DNA of 13,137 bases from JAQIBY01 sp964407055 (GCA_964407055.1 CAYOUD010000069.1:1-13137), one strand, 5' to 3'; positions 1 through 7,540 are shown, counted from the stretch's first letter. Notes: a model not told the origin generated them from the letters alone. Translations and numbers: made by a program.

Positions 1-73
1 TCGGCATTATTTACTCCCGAAAATCGGGGATACCAGAGTTTTTGATTTTAAAGTGTCATAACATAAGGTGCTG

Positions 74-187
74 TTAATTAATGCTTTTACTTGCTGCAAC
101 CCATTTTTCTATTAAGGGGCCTTCTATTAATTCTTTTCTTTCAAGAAACAAATTTAATGAATAAGATGCAAGGTCGAATAATCGTTT
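74..187 (-). pseudogene. Coding-like C-terminal tail, decayed gene of unknown family
   Basis: Read on the minus strand, this stretch gives 37 sense codons (KRLFDLASYSLNLFLERKEL, then IEGPLIEKWVAASKSIN) before a TAA at 74-76. It is in the same frame as the sorting-domain remnant just upstream, separated from it by that remnant's stop at 188-190. The composition looks like a real amphipathic protein tail, with no low-complexity bias. There is no start codon and no complete domain, so it is at most the end of a broken gene. I do not recognise the family. It could also be a chance open stretch. Confidence 0.25.
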
Positions 188-286
188 TTATATAGATAAG
201 ACAATTTTTTTGGGCGCATAACCTTTCATTTTCAATACAAAAACACCGGGCGGAAAATTTGATAAATCAAGCCTTGTTTTTCCGGG
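188..286 (-). pseudogene. Remnant of a T9SS type A sorting domain
   Basis: The minus strand encodes about 32 residues ending in a TAA at 188-190. They include LDLSNFPPGVFVLKM and GYAPKKIVLS, which match the last residues of the intact repeat protein at 4466-5995 (LDLSGFSAGIYVLRM, GYAPRKIVLS). Nucleotide similarity also covers the stop codon and the 12 bases AAAACGATTATT that start at it, so the two ends share ancestry and are not simply convergent. A TAA at 287-289 closes the frame upstream and no body of a gene is attached. It is the severed tail of a former T9SS cargo gene, or a recombination scrap. In intact genes this domain directs export by T9SS. Confidence 0.75.
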
Positions 287-567
287 TTAGCGTTGGATTT
301 TCACCAAGGAAAGTGAAGTTCTTAGTCGGAAAGACAGATTTCACTTCGTCCGGATCTGCGCGGCGCTCAGTCGTGCCTCCTTCAACTAGAAATTTCGCAT
401 CAGCGTTTCGCTAAGCGATGGTATGCGCATTGGAAAGCCGAAGCGTTGAGTTAATAAATTTCGGTGAAACTTGATGCCTTAGATGACAAATCTGTTGAAT
501 TTAAGCAATTGGTTTGCAACTCAGCGTAGGTTTTAGCCCATAAACCCTGACACTTGCTACTTGATGC

Positions 568-610
568 AAAAAAAACAACTTCCCTAAAGTTCTGGACTTT
601 AGAGAAGTTG
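568..610 (-). terminator. Rho-independent terminator of the minus-strand secreted-protein unit
   Basis: Arms at 576-590 and 596-610 pair over 15 positions with one G-U, around a 5-base loop. Read on the minus strand, the hairpin is followed by eight T residues (complement of 568-575). It starts 12 bases after the stop codon at 623-625, as expected for the end of this transcript. Confidence 0.93.
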
Positions 611-622
611 AAATGAAGTGTT

Positions 623-3600
623 TTATCGTTTCACAACAAATTGTTTCTTTTCAGAAAGTTGTGGTGAATAGATAATGTAATTTCCGGATTTTAGATTGGA
701 AACATCAAGTACAAAATAGCCGAGTGCTTCATTGCGAGTGATTTGTTGAACGATTTTTCCGTTCATATCATATACAACAAAATCGCAAGTTTTACTCATT
801 GAAATGAATTCAACGGATAATTTATCATTGACAGGATTCGGGAAAATGTTAAAGCGTGATTCCAGTTCAGGTGTGATGGATGGACGCTCAATATTTTCAT
901 TGAAATTATCTGCAATTGCGGATTTTTCGTGATTTGGATTCGGGAGTGCTGTCATTGGCAAGTATGCTTGATCTGAATAAACCTCAAGAACATTTCTAGC
1001 ATACGTACAAGCATTATTATTAACATCAGAAGCAATTTCTGACAACTTAGTAATGTAATTATTAATATTGGTTTCCGACAATGTCTCTAAACCAATTTCA
1101 ACCAATAACGAGTCAATAAAAAGTTTGTCACGATTTATAAAGGCATTTTCAAGCATTGTTTCCTCTCTAATTTGATTTAAATAAGTTTTTGCAGATGCAA
1201 AATTTCCAAAATTCATATGCAAAGCAAATAAGCTCTGTTTTGCGAAAATCGAGTTATCTGCTTCTAATGCTTGCATATAGGCATTTACATCTATGCTGTC
1301 AGGAATATTCATTATATCTCGTTGCATAGAAAAAATATGCTTTTGCTTTCCAGAGCGAATATTTTGAAGGTTGTTTTCTAATGCCTCTAACGCATTAACA
1401 CCATTTTGAAACTGGTTTAAATAGTTTATTAATTCTGTTGATAAGGAAGCATTTGAGAGTTCTTCGTTAACTTTCAATGGCAAAGGAGAATTAGCACGCA
1501 ATACTGAAGTTCTTGAAAGCTCACTTACTTGATCATTATTCATGAAAGTTAACAAAACAGTATCGCTGAGGTAAGGGGCACCATTCATCAATTCTTCATA
1601 AACATATGCTTCATTTGAAGTGTTGGCAGATTGTGCTGATATTAACAAACTAAGTTCATTGATATCATAGGTTGCTTCTATGATTTCTTGTTCTGCACTA
1701 TTTTCAATTTCATTTATGGTTGATAAATCAGTATCCTTATTTAAGCTTAAAGCAAGATTCGTTTGATCTGGACAGGTATTTCCAGTTAAACCCGGCTCTC
1801 TGTCAATTTTATTTGGATCATAACTTATTAATTCAGGATTACTTAAGTTATCATAATAAGAGTAACTTCCTAAATCTAGCACATCATTATTGAAAAGAAA
1901 ATCATGTTCTCCAGTAGAACTAGTAGAACAAAAATCATTTTTAGGAATTTTGTAAGTTGAACCTGATAAAACTCCTTGGTCAAAAGCAATATCCGTTTCA
2001 ACAAAATTTGTACTAAAAGATGATAAATTTCCACCTAAAACACTAATGGCATAATCAGTATTTGAAAACTCATTACAAATAAAGGTCAAGCCGTCTTTTG
2101 TATATTTATTTCTATTATTTCCAACAGCTACAATTCCTAATGCGAGTCCATTGTATGATGGATTACTAAAAGTATTTCTATATATTTCATTAGGATAAGG
2201 ACCACTGTTGTAAATCTGCAAACCCAATAGCCCATTATAATAAGAATTCCCTTCAATATGATACCCTGTACAACCAGAGAGATAAAGACCAAATGAATCA
2301 AATAAATCAAGAGTACCATCATCGGCAATGAGATTAAAATTGGAATTTATTACTGTGGGTGATTTGCTGCGGAACCATGCTCCTGCCTTATTATTTGAAA
2401 AAATAGCTTTATCAACAAAAGCATTTGTTGCTTGTAAACCGATGTCATATATACCATAATACAAATTACTGAATTTGCACACATCATAAAATGGTGGATC
2501 AGGAATTAACCCCCATTTAACCGAATAGTTTGAGTTAATCGATAATATTCCTATACCATGATCTGGATAGCCATTAGAAATGTTGACTTCATCAGCATAA
2601 TTTATAAATGTTGTACCATAAATATCGATATTATTCGCAGAGTATAAATATATATGAGATGTAGGTTCCTGTCCTTTTAATATATATAAATCATCCGTTG
2701 TTTTAAAATTACAATTTCTGATTATTGAGTGTTCAAGTGTAGATGAGTAATAAACAATACCTGTTAAATTATCTTTGAATGTTGTGTTTATAATAGTTGC
2801 ATTCCCACCATTTTGGCTTCTAATACCTGTTTCTGCATATTCTACAAAAGAATTAATCATTTTAAGATATGGCTGTGTTCCGAGCCAAGGATCAGTCCCT
2901 TGGTCTCCATCGTTACCATAAACTTTTATGCCTTTCCACATTTTTGAATCACCACCACAAACCTCATAAACAGTTAGTGTTGCATCATCAATAAGTAATT
3001 TTGAACCATTTCCGCTTGTGGCATAGGTTAAGTTTATTCCTTTGTTTTCATCAAAATGAATAATCATATCCTGAATGGTAAGTTTAGCACCTGGTTCAAC
3101 ATTAATATTTCCTCTGAAATATACCTCCGGAGTTGAAGTCCCGGTTGTAAATGGGTTATTTGTTGGTGTCCATACAACGTTTGTTCCTGTAACTTTCAAA
3201 TCTGCACCAACTAAACCAACGGTATTGTTCATGTTATTTACAAAATCTGAAGTAACATTTTCAAAACAACAAATGGTGGGATCAGTATAAGTTTCATTGT
3301 ATAAAGCACCATCTATCTGATCAGGTAACATGTAATAATCAACTCTGTTTAAGCGGTCAGAATAAATAGAATTTTTTATCATTGCACTTGAACCAATTGA
3401 CATGTATGTATCCGTTGCTGTACTCCCATTAATTTTCCAAACATCTCCATTATCTTTTAACGCATAATAAGAGCCATCGCGAGCTAATTCAATTTGAGAG
3501 TTGTTTATATTATTATTTTGTGAATTATTAACTGTTGATTGGATAGGGATTATAGCAGGTTGTGAACCACTCATTTTGGTAATTCTAGGTGATCCTTCTG

Positions 3601-3997
3601 CTGCATTAACATAGGCAAGTGTTGCATCATCATTCCATTCTAATCCTGTTATTTGTTCTCCTAAAACATTATACTCAATAGGAGTCGGTGTATTTGGATG
3701 TAAAAAAGTAACAACATCGGAAGTGCCTGTTAGTGGAGGGTTAAAGTTTGCCATCAGCCACGCTTTATTCTGTGATGATATTTCTAACTCTGAATGCTCA
3801 TATATAAAAATAGGCATGCTGAAAATGCTTGTTTGAAGTAAGTCAGAATTACGTAAAGCATATTCTACCAATATAGACTCAGGAGTTCTCGTGTCAAAAT
3901 CAACGGCAGCCGATAAGTATATTAAACGAGTATTTGTTGCAATGTTATATTTGCCTGCTGCCAAACCAACAAATTGTTCTTCTAAATCTTCCATCAC
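623..3997 (-). CDS. Secreted right-handed beta-helix protein with T9SS sorting domain (3' part of a frameshifted gene)
   Basis: This 1124-residue reading frame encodes most of a large surface or secreted protein. Residues about 1-240 continue a repeat or propeller-like N-terminal region begun in the upstream piece. Residues about 290-680 are rich in short beta-strand repeats with Asn and Gly turns and fit a right-handed parallel beta-helix, a fold often used to bind or cleave polysaccharide. No catalytic residues can be assigned. Residues about 750-1020 look mainly alpha-helical. The last 76 residues (from FNIFPNPVND to QFVVKR) are a T9SS type A sorting domain. The only start is a GTG at 3995-3997, and no signal peptide follows it, which is incompatible with T9SS export. 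The frame is open upstream to about 4033 and continues the protein encoded at 4020-4436 if one base is removed. The true product is probably about 1270 residues starting at 4436. As the sequence stands this is a pseudogene, a recoded gene or a sequencing error. Confidence 0.85.
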   Translation of the reverse strand: MMEDLEEQFVGLAAGKYNIATNTRLIYLSAAVDFDTRTPESILVEYALRNSDLLQTSIFSMPIFIYEHSELEISSQNKAWLMANFNPPLTGTSDVVTFLHPNTPTPIEYNVLGEQITGLEWNDDATLAYVNAAEGSPRITKMSGSQPAIIPIQSTVNNSQNNNINNSQIELARDGSYYALKDNGDVWKINGSTATDTYMSIGSSAMIKNSIYSDRLNRVDYYMLPDQIDGALYNETYTDPTICCFENVTSDFVNNMNNTVGLVGADLKVTGTNVVWTPTNNPFTTGTSTPEVYFRGNINVEPGAKLTIQDMIIHFDENKGINLTYATSGNGSKLLIDDATLTVYEVCGGDSKMWKGIKVYGNDGDQGTDPWLGTQPYLKMINSFVEYAETGIRSQNGGNATIINTTFKDNLTGIVYYSSTLEHSIIRNCNFKTTDDLYILKGQEPTSHIYLYSANNIDIYGTTFINYADEVNISNGYPDHGIGILSINSNYSVKWGLIPDPPFYDVCKFSNLYYGIYDIGLQATNAFVDKAIFSNNKAGAWFRSKSPTVINSNFNLIADDGTLDLFDSFGLYLSGCTGYHIEGNSYYNGLLGLQIYNSGPYPNEIYRNTFSNPSYNGLALGIVAVGNNRNKYTKDGLTFICNEFSNTDYAISVLGGNLSSFSTNFVETDIAFDQGVLSGSTYKIPKNDFCSTSSTGEHDFLFNNDVLDLGSYSYYDNLSNPELISYDPNKIDREPGLTGNTCPDQTNLALSLNKDTDLSTINEIENSAEQEIIEATYDINELSLLISAQSANTSNEAYVYEELMNGAPYLSDTVLLTFMNNDQVSELSRTSVLRANSPLPLKVNEELSNASLSTELINYLNQFQNGVNALEALENNLQNIRSGKQKHIFSMQRDIMNIPDSIDVNAYMQALEADNSIFAKQSLFALHMNFGNFASAKTYLNQIREETMLENAFINRDKLFIDSLLVEIGLETLSETNINNYITKLSEIASDVNNNACTYARNVLEVYSDQAYLPMTALPNPNHEKSAIADNFNENIERPSITPELESRFNIFPNPVNDKLSVEFISMSKTCDFVVYDMNGKIVQQITRNEALGYFVLDVSNLKSGNYIIYSPQLSEKKQFVVKR

Positions 3998-4019
3998 TCC
4001 ATATTCACTTACGATCCAA

Positions 4020-4436
4020 TCAGGGGCCAGGTGTTATTCTGTTATAAACAATTTCCGTATGACCAGCTGCGTTAACAGCATAAATTGCATAAAACGCACA
4101 ACCATTTGGAGTTTCCGGAAACAATAAAATTTCATCACCAATGGCACTTGATGTTGCTCCATAACTCCCAAGATATAAGTTATCTAATAACGCACCGCTT
4201 GAACTATATATTCCATCATCCAAGACATAAAACAAAGCCGTACCATCACTTTGATATGCCGCAGTGGCACCTGCAACCGGATTGAAAATGGACACGTTGG
4301 TGTTTAATATAACTGGATTTGAGGGATTAACCCAGCTAATTTCTTTCCCATTAAATGGCCATTTTACCATTTGTTGGGCATTTGACAACATAGCATGCAT
4401 TAATAAAAACACAGCAATAAAAATTAGTTTTTTCAT
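4020..4436 (-). CDS. N-terminal piece of the frameshifted beta-helix T9SS protein (signal peptide part)
   Basis: This 138-residue frame begins MKKLIFIAVFLLMHAMLSNA, a Sec signal peptide with cleavage likely before QQ. It continues with a domain whose pattern (TALFYVLDDGIYSSSGALLD, then GDEILLFPETPNGCAFYAIY) is common at the start of large Bacteroidota surface proteins, where it probably forms propeller blades. It ends at TGA (4020-4022) just after a C4 run (GGGG on the plus strand at 4023-4026). Dropping one C reads ITPGPDWIVSEYGVMEDLEE straight into the downstream frame. The start lies 29 bases after the stop of the gene at 4466-5995 with no promoter or terminator between, so the two are probably co-transcribed. 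On its own it would be a short secreted fragment with no sorting domain. Confidence 0.8.
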   Translation of the reverse strand: MKKLIFIAVFLLMHAMLSNAQQMVKWPFNGKEISWVNPSNPVILNTNVSIFNPVAGATAAYQSDGTALFYVLDDGIYSSSGALLDNLYLGSYGATSSAIGDEILLFPETPNGCAFYAIYAVNAAGHTEIVYNRITPGP

Positions 4437-4465
4437 AATTTTAAAGTATTGGTTAATAATCGTTT

Positions 4466-5995
4466 TTATTTAGAAAGCACAATTTTTCGTGGGGCATAAC
4501 CAGGCATTCTCAATACATATATTCCAGCAGAAAACCCTGATAAATCAAGATTAGTTCTTGCTTGAACCTTTCCTGTTTTTATTAAATTACCAGTTAAAGA
4601 AAATAATGTAAAGGGTACAATTTTATCTGTGCCTGTATCAACAATTAACTGACCATTTGTAGGGTTAGGATAAATCAAAGTTTGTTGCAATGCAATTGGC
4701 ACTTCTAAGGGGCGCTCAAAACTAGGATAATCTCCATTTCCCCAAGCATCGGTTACCAAGAGAAACGATCTTGAATTTTCAGGATACAATTTCTTATATC
4801 CTGTAAATGCTAAACGCTCATCTGGCAATTCAATACCACCGTGAATTCTGCCATTAAATGTTTCTCCTGTTTTATCACCAAGGGTTTTATACCACATTGG
4901 TTCAAAGGCTGAATTGTATCGACACATAAAGCCAAATTGACTAGCTGTAGGACCATATGTTCCATTTCCGTACACCAAAAATCCACCATCCTGTAAAGTT
5001 ATTATTCCGTTAATAATGTCATCCCCCCAAATACTACTGTTCTTATTTTTATGAAGAAAAGAATTTTCGAGAATATTCCCCTCTAAATCCACTTGATAAA
5101 TAAATGCTATGACACTCGTTGCATTTTCCCAACCCTCAATAAAACCACCTGTAACAAGCAGTTTTTCATTTCCCCAATATTCAATTTCCCCAAAAAATGT
5201 AAACACAACCGTATCGCCTTCCACTGAATATGTACGAGCAATTTGCCGGTTACCAAGGTTGTCATGTTTAACAAACAAACCTTGTTGCGGATACAAACCA
5301 TTTACCTGTTCTGTAAAATAATTATGGCCATGCCCAATCAAATACACGCCCTCTTCAGGTACTTCAATTGCAGCTACGCCATAGTAAGAGCCTGTTGTAT
5401 ATATAGTGTCTTTTATTATCCAAAGTGTTTCCCCTTCTTCTGTTATTTTCGACAAGACAATGCGTGCCCCACTATAACAACCTTCTTGATCTCCAGCAAG
5501 CAGAAAATTGTCATCTTCTGTTTTGCTAATATCAAAATAATTTCCACTGGCGTATCCACACGCCTCATCCCAATCAATACAATTTGTCTCCCAAGTAAGA
5601 CTATCACCACTTGGTGTTACTGAGCCAATTCCTGGGAAATACTCGCCTTCTTCATATTTATACACATTACCTACTCCATAGATATTTCCATTTTTACCTA
5701 TGATCATATCCATAAAATCTGGACTCATTGTTGATGCAAAACGGGTCATCCATTGCACATCGCCATGCTCATCCGTTTTAAAAAACATCCAATCATTCAT
5801 GAACATTTGGCAAGCATAGCCTCCTCCAACATAAAATCCACCATCTTCTGCATTTTCAATAGAAAATGCCATATTCCCACAGGCGGGATTAAACTCATAA
5901 GTTCTGAAAAAAGTTTCCTGCGCAGCTACCTTAGTAAAAAGCACTGAAACACAAAGCAAAATACAGATAAATCGTAATTCTTTAATGGTCTTCAT
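4466..5995 (-). CDS. Secreted repeat (propeller-like) protein with T9SS type A sorting domain
   Basis: The protein has 509 residues. MKTIKELRFICILLCVSVLF with the following TKVAA forms a Sec signal peptide cleaved before QE. The body repeats a short motif of a hydrophobic strand plus Gly-rich turn roughly every 45-60 residues (GGFYVGGGY, GNIYGVGNVY, NFLLAGDQEG, GVYLIGHGHN, GGFLVYGNGTYG), resembling delta-60 or beta-propeller repeats that occur in Bacteroidota surface proteins. Residues about 441-509 (from IYPNPTNGQL to APRKIVLSK) are a T9SS type A sorting domain, so the mature protein should be released or anchored at the cell surface. No enzymatic motif is visible and the function is unknown. 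An earlier in-frame ATG at 6064 is rejected because it lies upstream of the promoter element at 6052-6059 and would put 23 polar residues before the signal peptide. It is the first gene of a two-gene unit with the frameshifted beta-helix gene 29 bases downstream. Confidence 0.88.
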   Translation of the reverse strand: MKTIKELRFICILLCVSVLFTKVAAQETFFRTYEFNPACGNMAFSIENAEDGGFYVGGGYACQMFMNDWMFFKTDEHGDVQWMTRFASTMSPDFMDMIIGKNGNIYGVGNVYKYEEGEYFPGIGSVTPSGDSLTWETNCIDWDEACGYASGNYFDISKTEDDNFLLAGDQEGCYSGARIVLSKITEEGETLWIIKDTIYTTGSYYGVAAIEVPEEGVYLIGHGHNYFTEQVNGLYPQQGLFVKHDNLGNRQIARTYSVEGDTVVFTFFGEIEYWGNEKLLVTGGFIEGWENATSVIAFIYQVDLEGNILENSFLHKNKNSSIWGDDIINGIITLQDGGFLVYGNGTYGPTASQFGFMCRYNSAFEPMWYKTLGDKTGETFNGRIHGGIELPDERLAFTGYKKLYPENSRSFLLVTDAWGNGDYPSFERPLEVPIALQQTLIYPNPTNGQLIVDTGTDKIVPFTLFSLTGNLIKTGKVQARTNLDLSGFSAGIYVLRMPGYAPRKIVLSK

Positions 5996-6051
5996 GGCAA
6001 AAAATGTGTTAAATTTCCCAATTCCCTTGTTATTTTCCCTATCTTCTGTTG

Positions 6052-6077
6052 CAAATATAAACAAAATATTTTTACAA
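6052..6077 (-). promoter_or_regulatory. Bacteroidota-type promoter for the 5995-623 unit
   Basis: On the minus strand TATATTTG (6059 to 6052) matches the -7 consensus TAnnTTTG exactly. A TTG lies at 6077-6075, but the spacer is only 15 bases against the usual 19, so the -33 assignment is uncertain. Transcription would begin near 6046-6048, about 50 bases before the ATG at 5995. Confidence 0.6.
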
Positions 6078-6139
6078 TTTTCTGTTTTCTGTTTTTTTTT
6101 ACATTTGATGTTAATTTAACACTATATGTTGCAGTTTGA

Positions 6140-6414
6140 GGGGTAACTGATGCTTCGGTGCATGATTCACAGCCCTTAGATGCTTTGTTAACTGAAAAAG
6201 ATGAAGATCAAGATCAAGAATTACATGATGACAGTGCATATACTGGTGAGAATCAAGAAATAACAATCAAAAAACATAAAATGGTAAATAAAGTTCATGA
6301 AAAAGGATATAGGAACAAATAGCCAATAACAAAGTAAAATCAAAGACGAGAGTAAGAGTAGTCCGCCAATTGGCGAATGGATTTATGGAGCAAAGCATGA
6401 ATAATGCAGGTTAG
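6140..6414 (+). pseudogene. Remnant of an IS5-family DDE transposase
   Basis: Frame one (6140 to a TAG at 6320-6322) encodes TDASVHDSQPLDALL, DDSAYTGENQE and KVHEKGYRNK, which match the region around the second catalytic aspartate (ADSAYTG type) of IS5-family transposases. After a frame change, 6331-6411 gives KSKTRVRV and GFMEQSMNN, matching the end of the catalytic domain. In intact relatives the segment between these two is typically VEHVF and carries the catalytic glutamate; here it reads VRQLAN, so the glutamate is lost. The N-terminal half with the first aspartate is absent. At least one stop and one frameshift interrupt the piece, so it is dead. The family call rests on my memory of these motifs. 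Confidence 0.8.
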
Positions 6415-6496
6415 ATTTGAACAAGTAAATAGATTGAATTTATACAAATCATAATCACCTGTTAATTAGTTAGTTAATTAATTAATATTTTTTGAA

Positions 6497-6526
6497 TTGA
6501 TTATTGAAAATATTTTTATAATATTG
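6497..6526 (+). promoter_or_regulatory. Possible promoter for the first DUF1573 gene
   Basis: TTG at 6497-6499 is followed after exactly 19 bases by TAATATTG (6519-6526), which matches TAnnTTTG at all but one fixed position. The implied leader is about 95 bases. In such an AT-rich stretch chance matches are likely, so this is tentative. Confidence 0.35.
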
Positions 6527-6628
6527 CATAAATTATCATCACAGAATTAAATGGGCTCTAATCTGGGATGAAAAAAGTCAAAAAAATGAATTTTTAGAAA
6601 CCCCCTTAATAATTAAAATATCAAAATC

Positions 6629-7039
6629 ATGAAACGAATTTTGAGTATAAGTTTTTCACTGTTCCTGATGATTAGTTTGACTGCTAATGCACAGCAAGAA
6701 GAGGTGACAGTATCACAAGAAGAAGTAACCGTATCATGGGATAAAACATCGCACGATTTTGGAACCTTTCAAGAAGAATCCGGAAAACAAACAGCAACTT
6801 TTACCTTTAAGAACACGGGGAGTGAAAATATGGTAATAACGAATGTCCGTTCATCATGTGGTTGTACGTCTCCTGACTGGACAAAAACTCCGGTTAAACC
6901 TGGTGAAGAAGGATATGTTAAAGCAACATATAACCCAACTAATCGTCCAGGGAAATTCGCTAAATCAATTACCGTCACGACCAATGCAACACCTTCGACG
7001 ACCGTTTTGCGAATTAACGGGAATGTGACTCCGGAATAA
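6629..7039 (+). CDS. Short secreted DUF1573 protein, truncated duplicate
   Basis: The protein has 136 residues with a Sec signal peptide (MKRILSISFSLFLMISLTAN, cleaved before QQ) and one DUF1573 domain (about 43-135) carrying the typical HDFGTF, KNTGSE and SSCGCT (75-80) motifs. DUF1573 is an Ig-like periplasmic or exported domain of unknown function in Bacteroidota. It is a close duplicate of the N-terminal third of the gene at 7573-8682; from about 6606 to 7079 the two align with no gap except an extra 21 bases here. Those bases double the motif QEEVTVS (6695-6715 and 6716-6736), and the two units differ only at synonymous third positions. The stop TAA (7036-7038 region) replaces a GAA codon of the paralogue and similarity continues about 40 bases beyond it, so the gene was once longer. 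It still encodes one complete domain and may be functional or decaying. Confidence 0.8.
   Translation: MKRILSISFSLFLMISLTANAQQEEVTVSQEEVTVSWDKTSHDFGTFQEESGKQTATFTFKNTGSENMVITNVRSSCGCTSPDWTKTPVKPGEEGYVKATYNPTNRPGKFAKSITVTTNATPSTTVLRINGNVTPE
6695..6736 (+). repeat. In-frame 21-base tandem duplication
   Basis: Two adjacent 21-base units (6695-6715 and 6716-6736) both encode QEEVTVS. They differ at three positions, all synonymous. The paralogue at 7573 has only one equivalent segment (QKGATVS), so the duplication arose in this copy. It lies just after the signal peptide cleavage site. Confidence 0.85.
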
Positions 7040-7106
7040 AAAACCATTGAAGCCAATTATCTAAAAGTGTTTGGAGACTCCTGATTTCGACAGTGGGACA
7101 CCCAAA

Positions 7107-7370
7107 TTAGAAATCAAACAAGCTTGCTAGTTCTTTTTTTTCATTCGTTATTATTATTGATAAATAGTGTTTCCAATTGGAAGTTTTAGCAGCATCAAAC
7201 TTTTCAGTATCAATAGAGACAATAATTTTATCGTTCATTTTAAGGTATTTGTTCTACCCACGATTATGTATGTTTGCTTTGGTTAATTTTCCTTTTAAGT
7301 TTTGCAAGTCCTTTTGCTCGGGTGGCGTGTCTGCAAATTTATATTTAAAAGTAGTATTAACGGAAACGGC
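7107..7370 (-). pseudogene. Possible decayed minus-strand gene fragment, unknown family
   Basis: From 7238 down to 7107 the minus strand reads 43 codons beginning MNDKIIVSIDTEKFDAAKTS and ending ELASLFDF with a TAA. The same frame continues upstream through one TAG (7254-7256) into KYKFADTPPEQKDLQNLKGK. The amino-acid usage looks protein-like on both sides of the stop, which suggests a single gene broken by a nonsense change. I do not recognise the family, and it has no promoter or signal peptide. A chance open stretch in AT-rich DNA cannot be excluded. Confidence 0.3.
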
Positions 7371-7540
7371 TGGAAAGCAAAATGGGAATTTGCAACACAT
7401 GACCAAACTCCCGTGGCAAGAATGACGGTAATTCCAAAATAATTATTTTATCAGGCAACGAAACATAAAAAAAATGGTCTGATAGTTGTAGAAATAGAAA
7501 GCATAATTAAAAAACAGTTTTAAAATAAGAAAATTTAATT

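Larger units (their letters stand above)
1..567. other. Intergenic region with decayed coding scraps and a GC-richer island
   Basis: No intact gene is visible. Positions 74-286 hold two minus-strand coding remnants, described separately. Positions about 290-460 are clearly richer in G+C than the rest and contain short inverted repeats, for example AAGTGAA around 310 against TTCACTT around 341, and AGCG-TTT-CGCT near 407-417. I see no RNA family I can name. The rest, about 460-567, is AT-rich with no supported signal before the terminator. Confidence 0.5.
6065..6628. other. Intergenic region with transposase remnant and DUF1573 leader
   Basis: The stretch has no intact gene. It contains the minus-strand promoter at its left end, an IS5-type transposase remnant (6140-6414), a run of short TTAATTAG/TTAATTAA repeats near 6461-6486, a possible plus-strand promoter (6497-6526) and about 100 bases of AT-rich leader before the first DUF1573 gene. 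I see no terminal inverted repeats that would define the ends of the former insertion. Confidence 0.6.

Noticed and set aside
15..30. Small hairpin TCCCGA-AAA-TCGGG near the window start
   Set aside because: The stem is only about five or six pairs and is not followed by a T tract on either strand, so it is not a supportable terminator.
6364..6375. Perfect 12-base palindrome CGCCAATTGGCG
   Set aside because: It lies inside the decayed transposase with no promoter or second copy in the window, so an operator role is unsupported.
6461..6486. Short TTAATTAG/TTAATTAA repeats that could suggest an array
   Set aside because: Units are too short and simple for a CRISPR or iteron array; it is AT-rich simple sequence.
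6769..7056. 95-codon minus-strand frame opposite the first DUF1573 gene, also conserved opposite the second (7692-7979)
   Set aside because: Its conservation is fully explained by the similarity of the two plus-strand genes. It has no promoter and no recognisable domain.
7117..7141. Possible terminator after the short DUF1573 gene (AACAAGC/GCTAGTT then T8)
   Set aside because: The stem has a mismatch and only two bases between the arms, so it would be unstable. The T run may be chance in AT-rich DNA.
7177..7425. 82-codon plus-strand frame between the DUF1573 genes
   Set aside because: Composition is poor (Phe/Leu/Cys rich) and the opposite strand is more protein-like. No start signal or domain.
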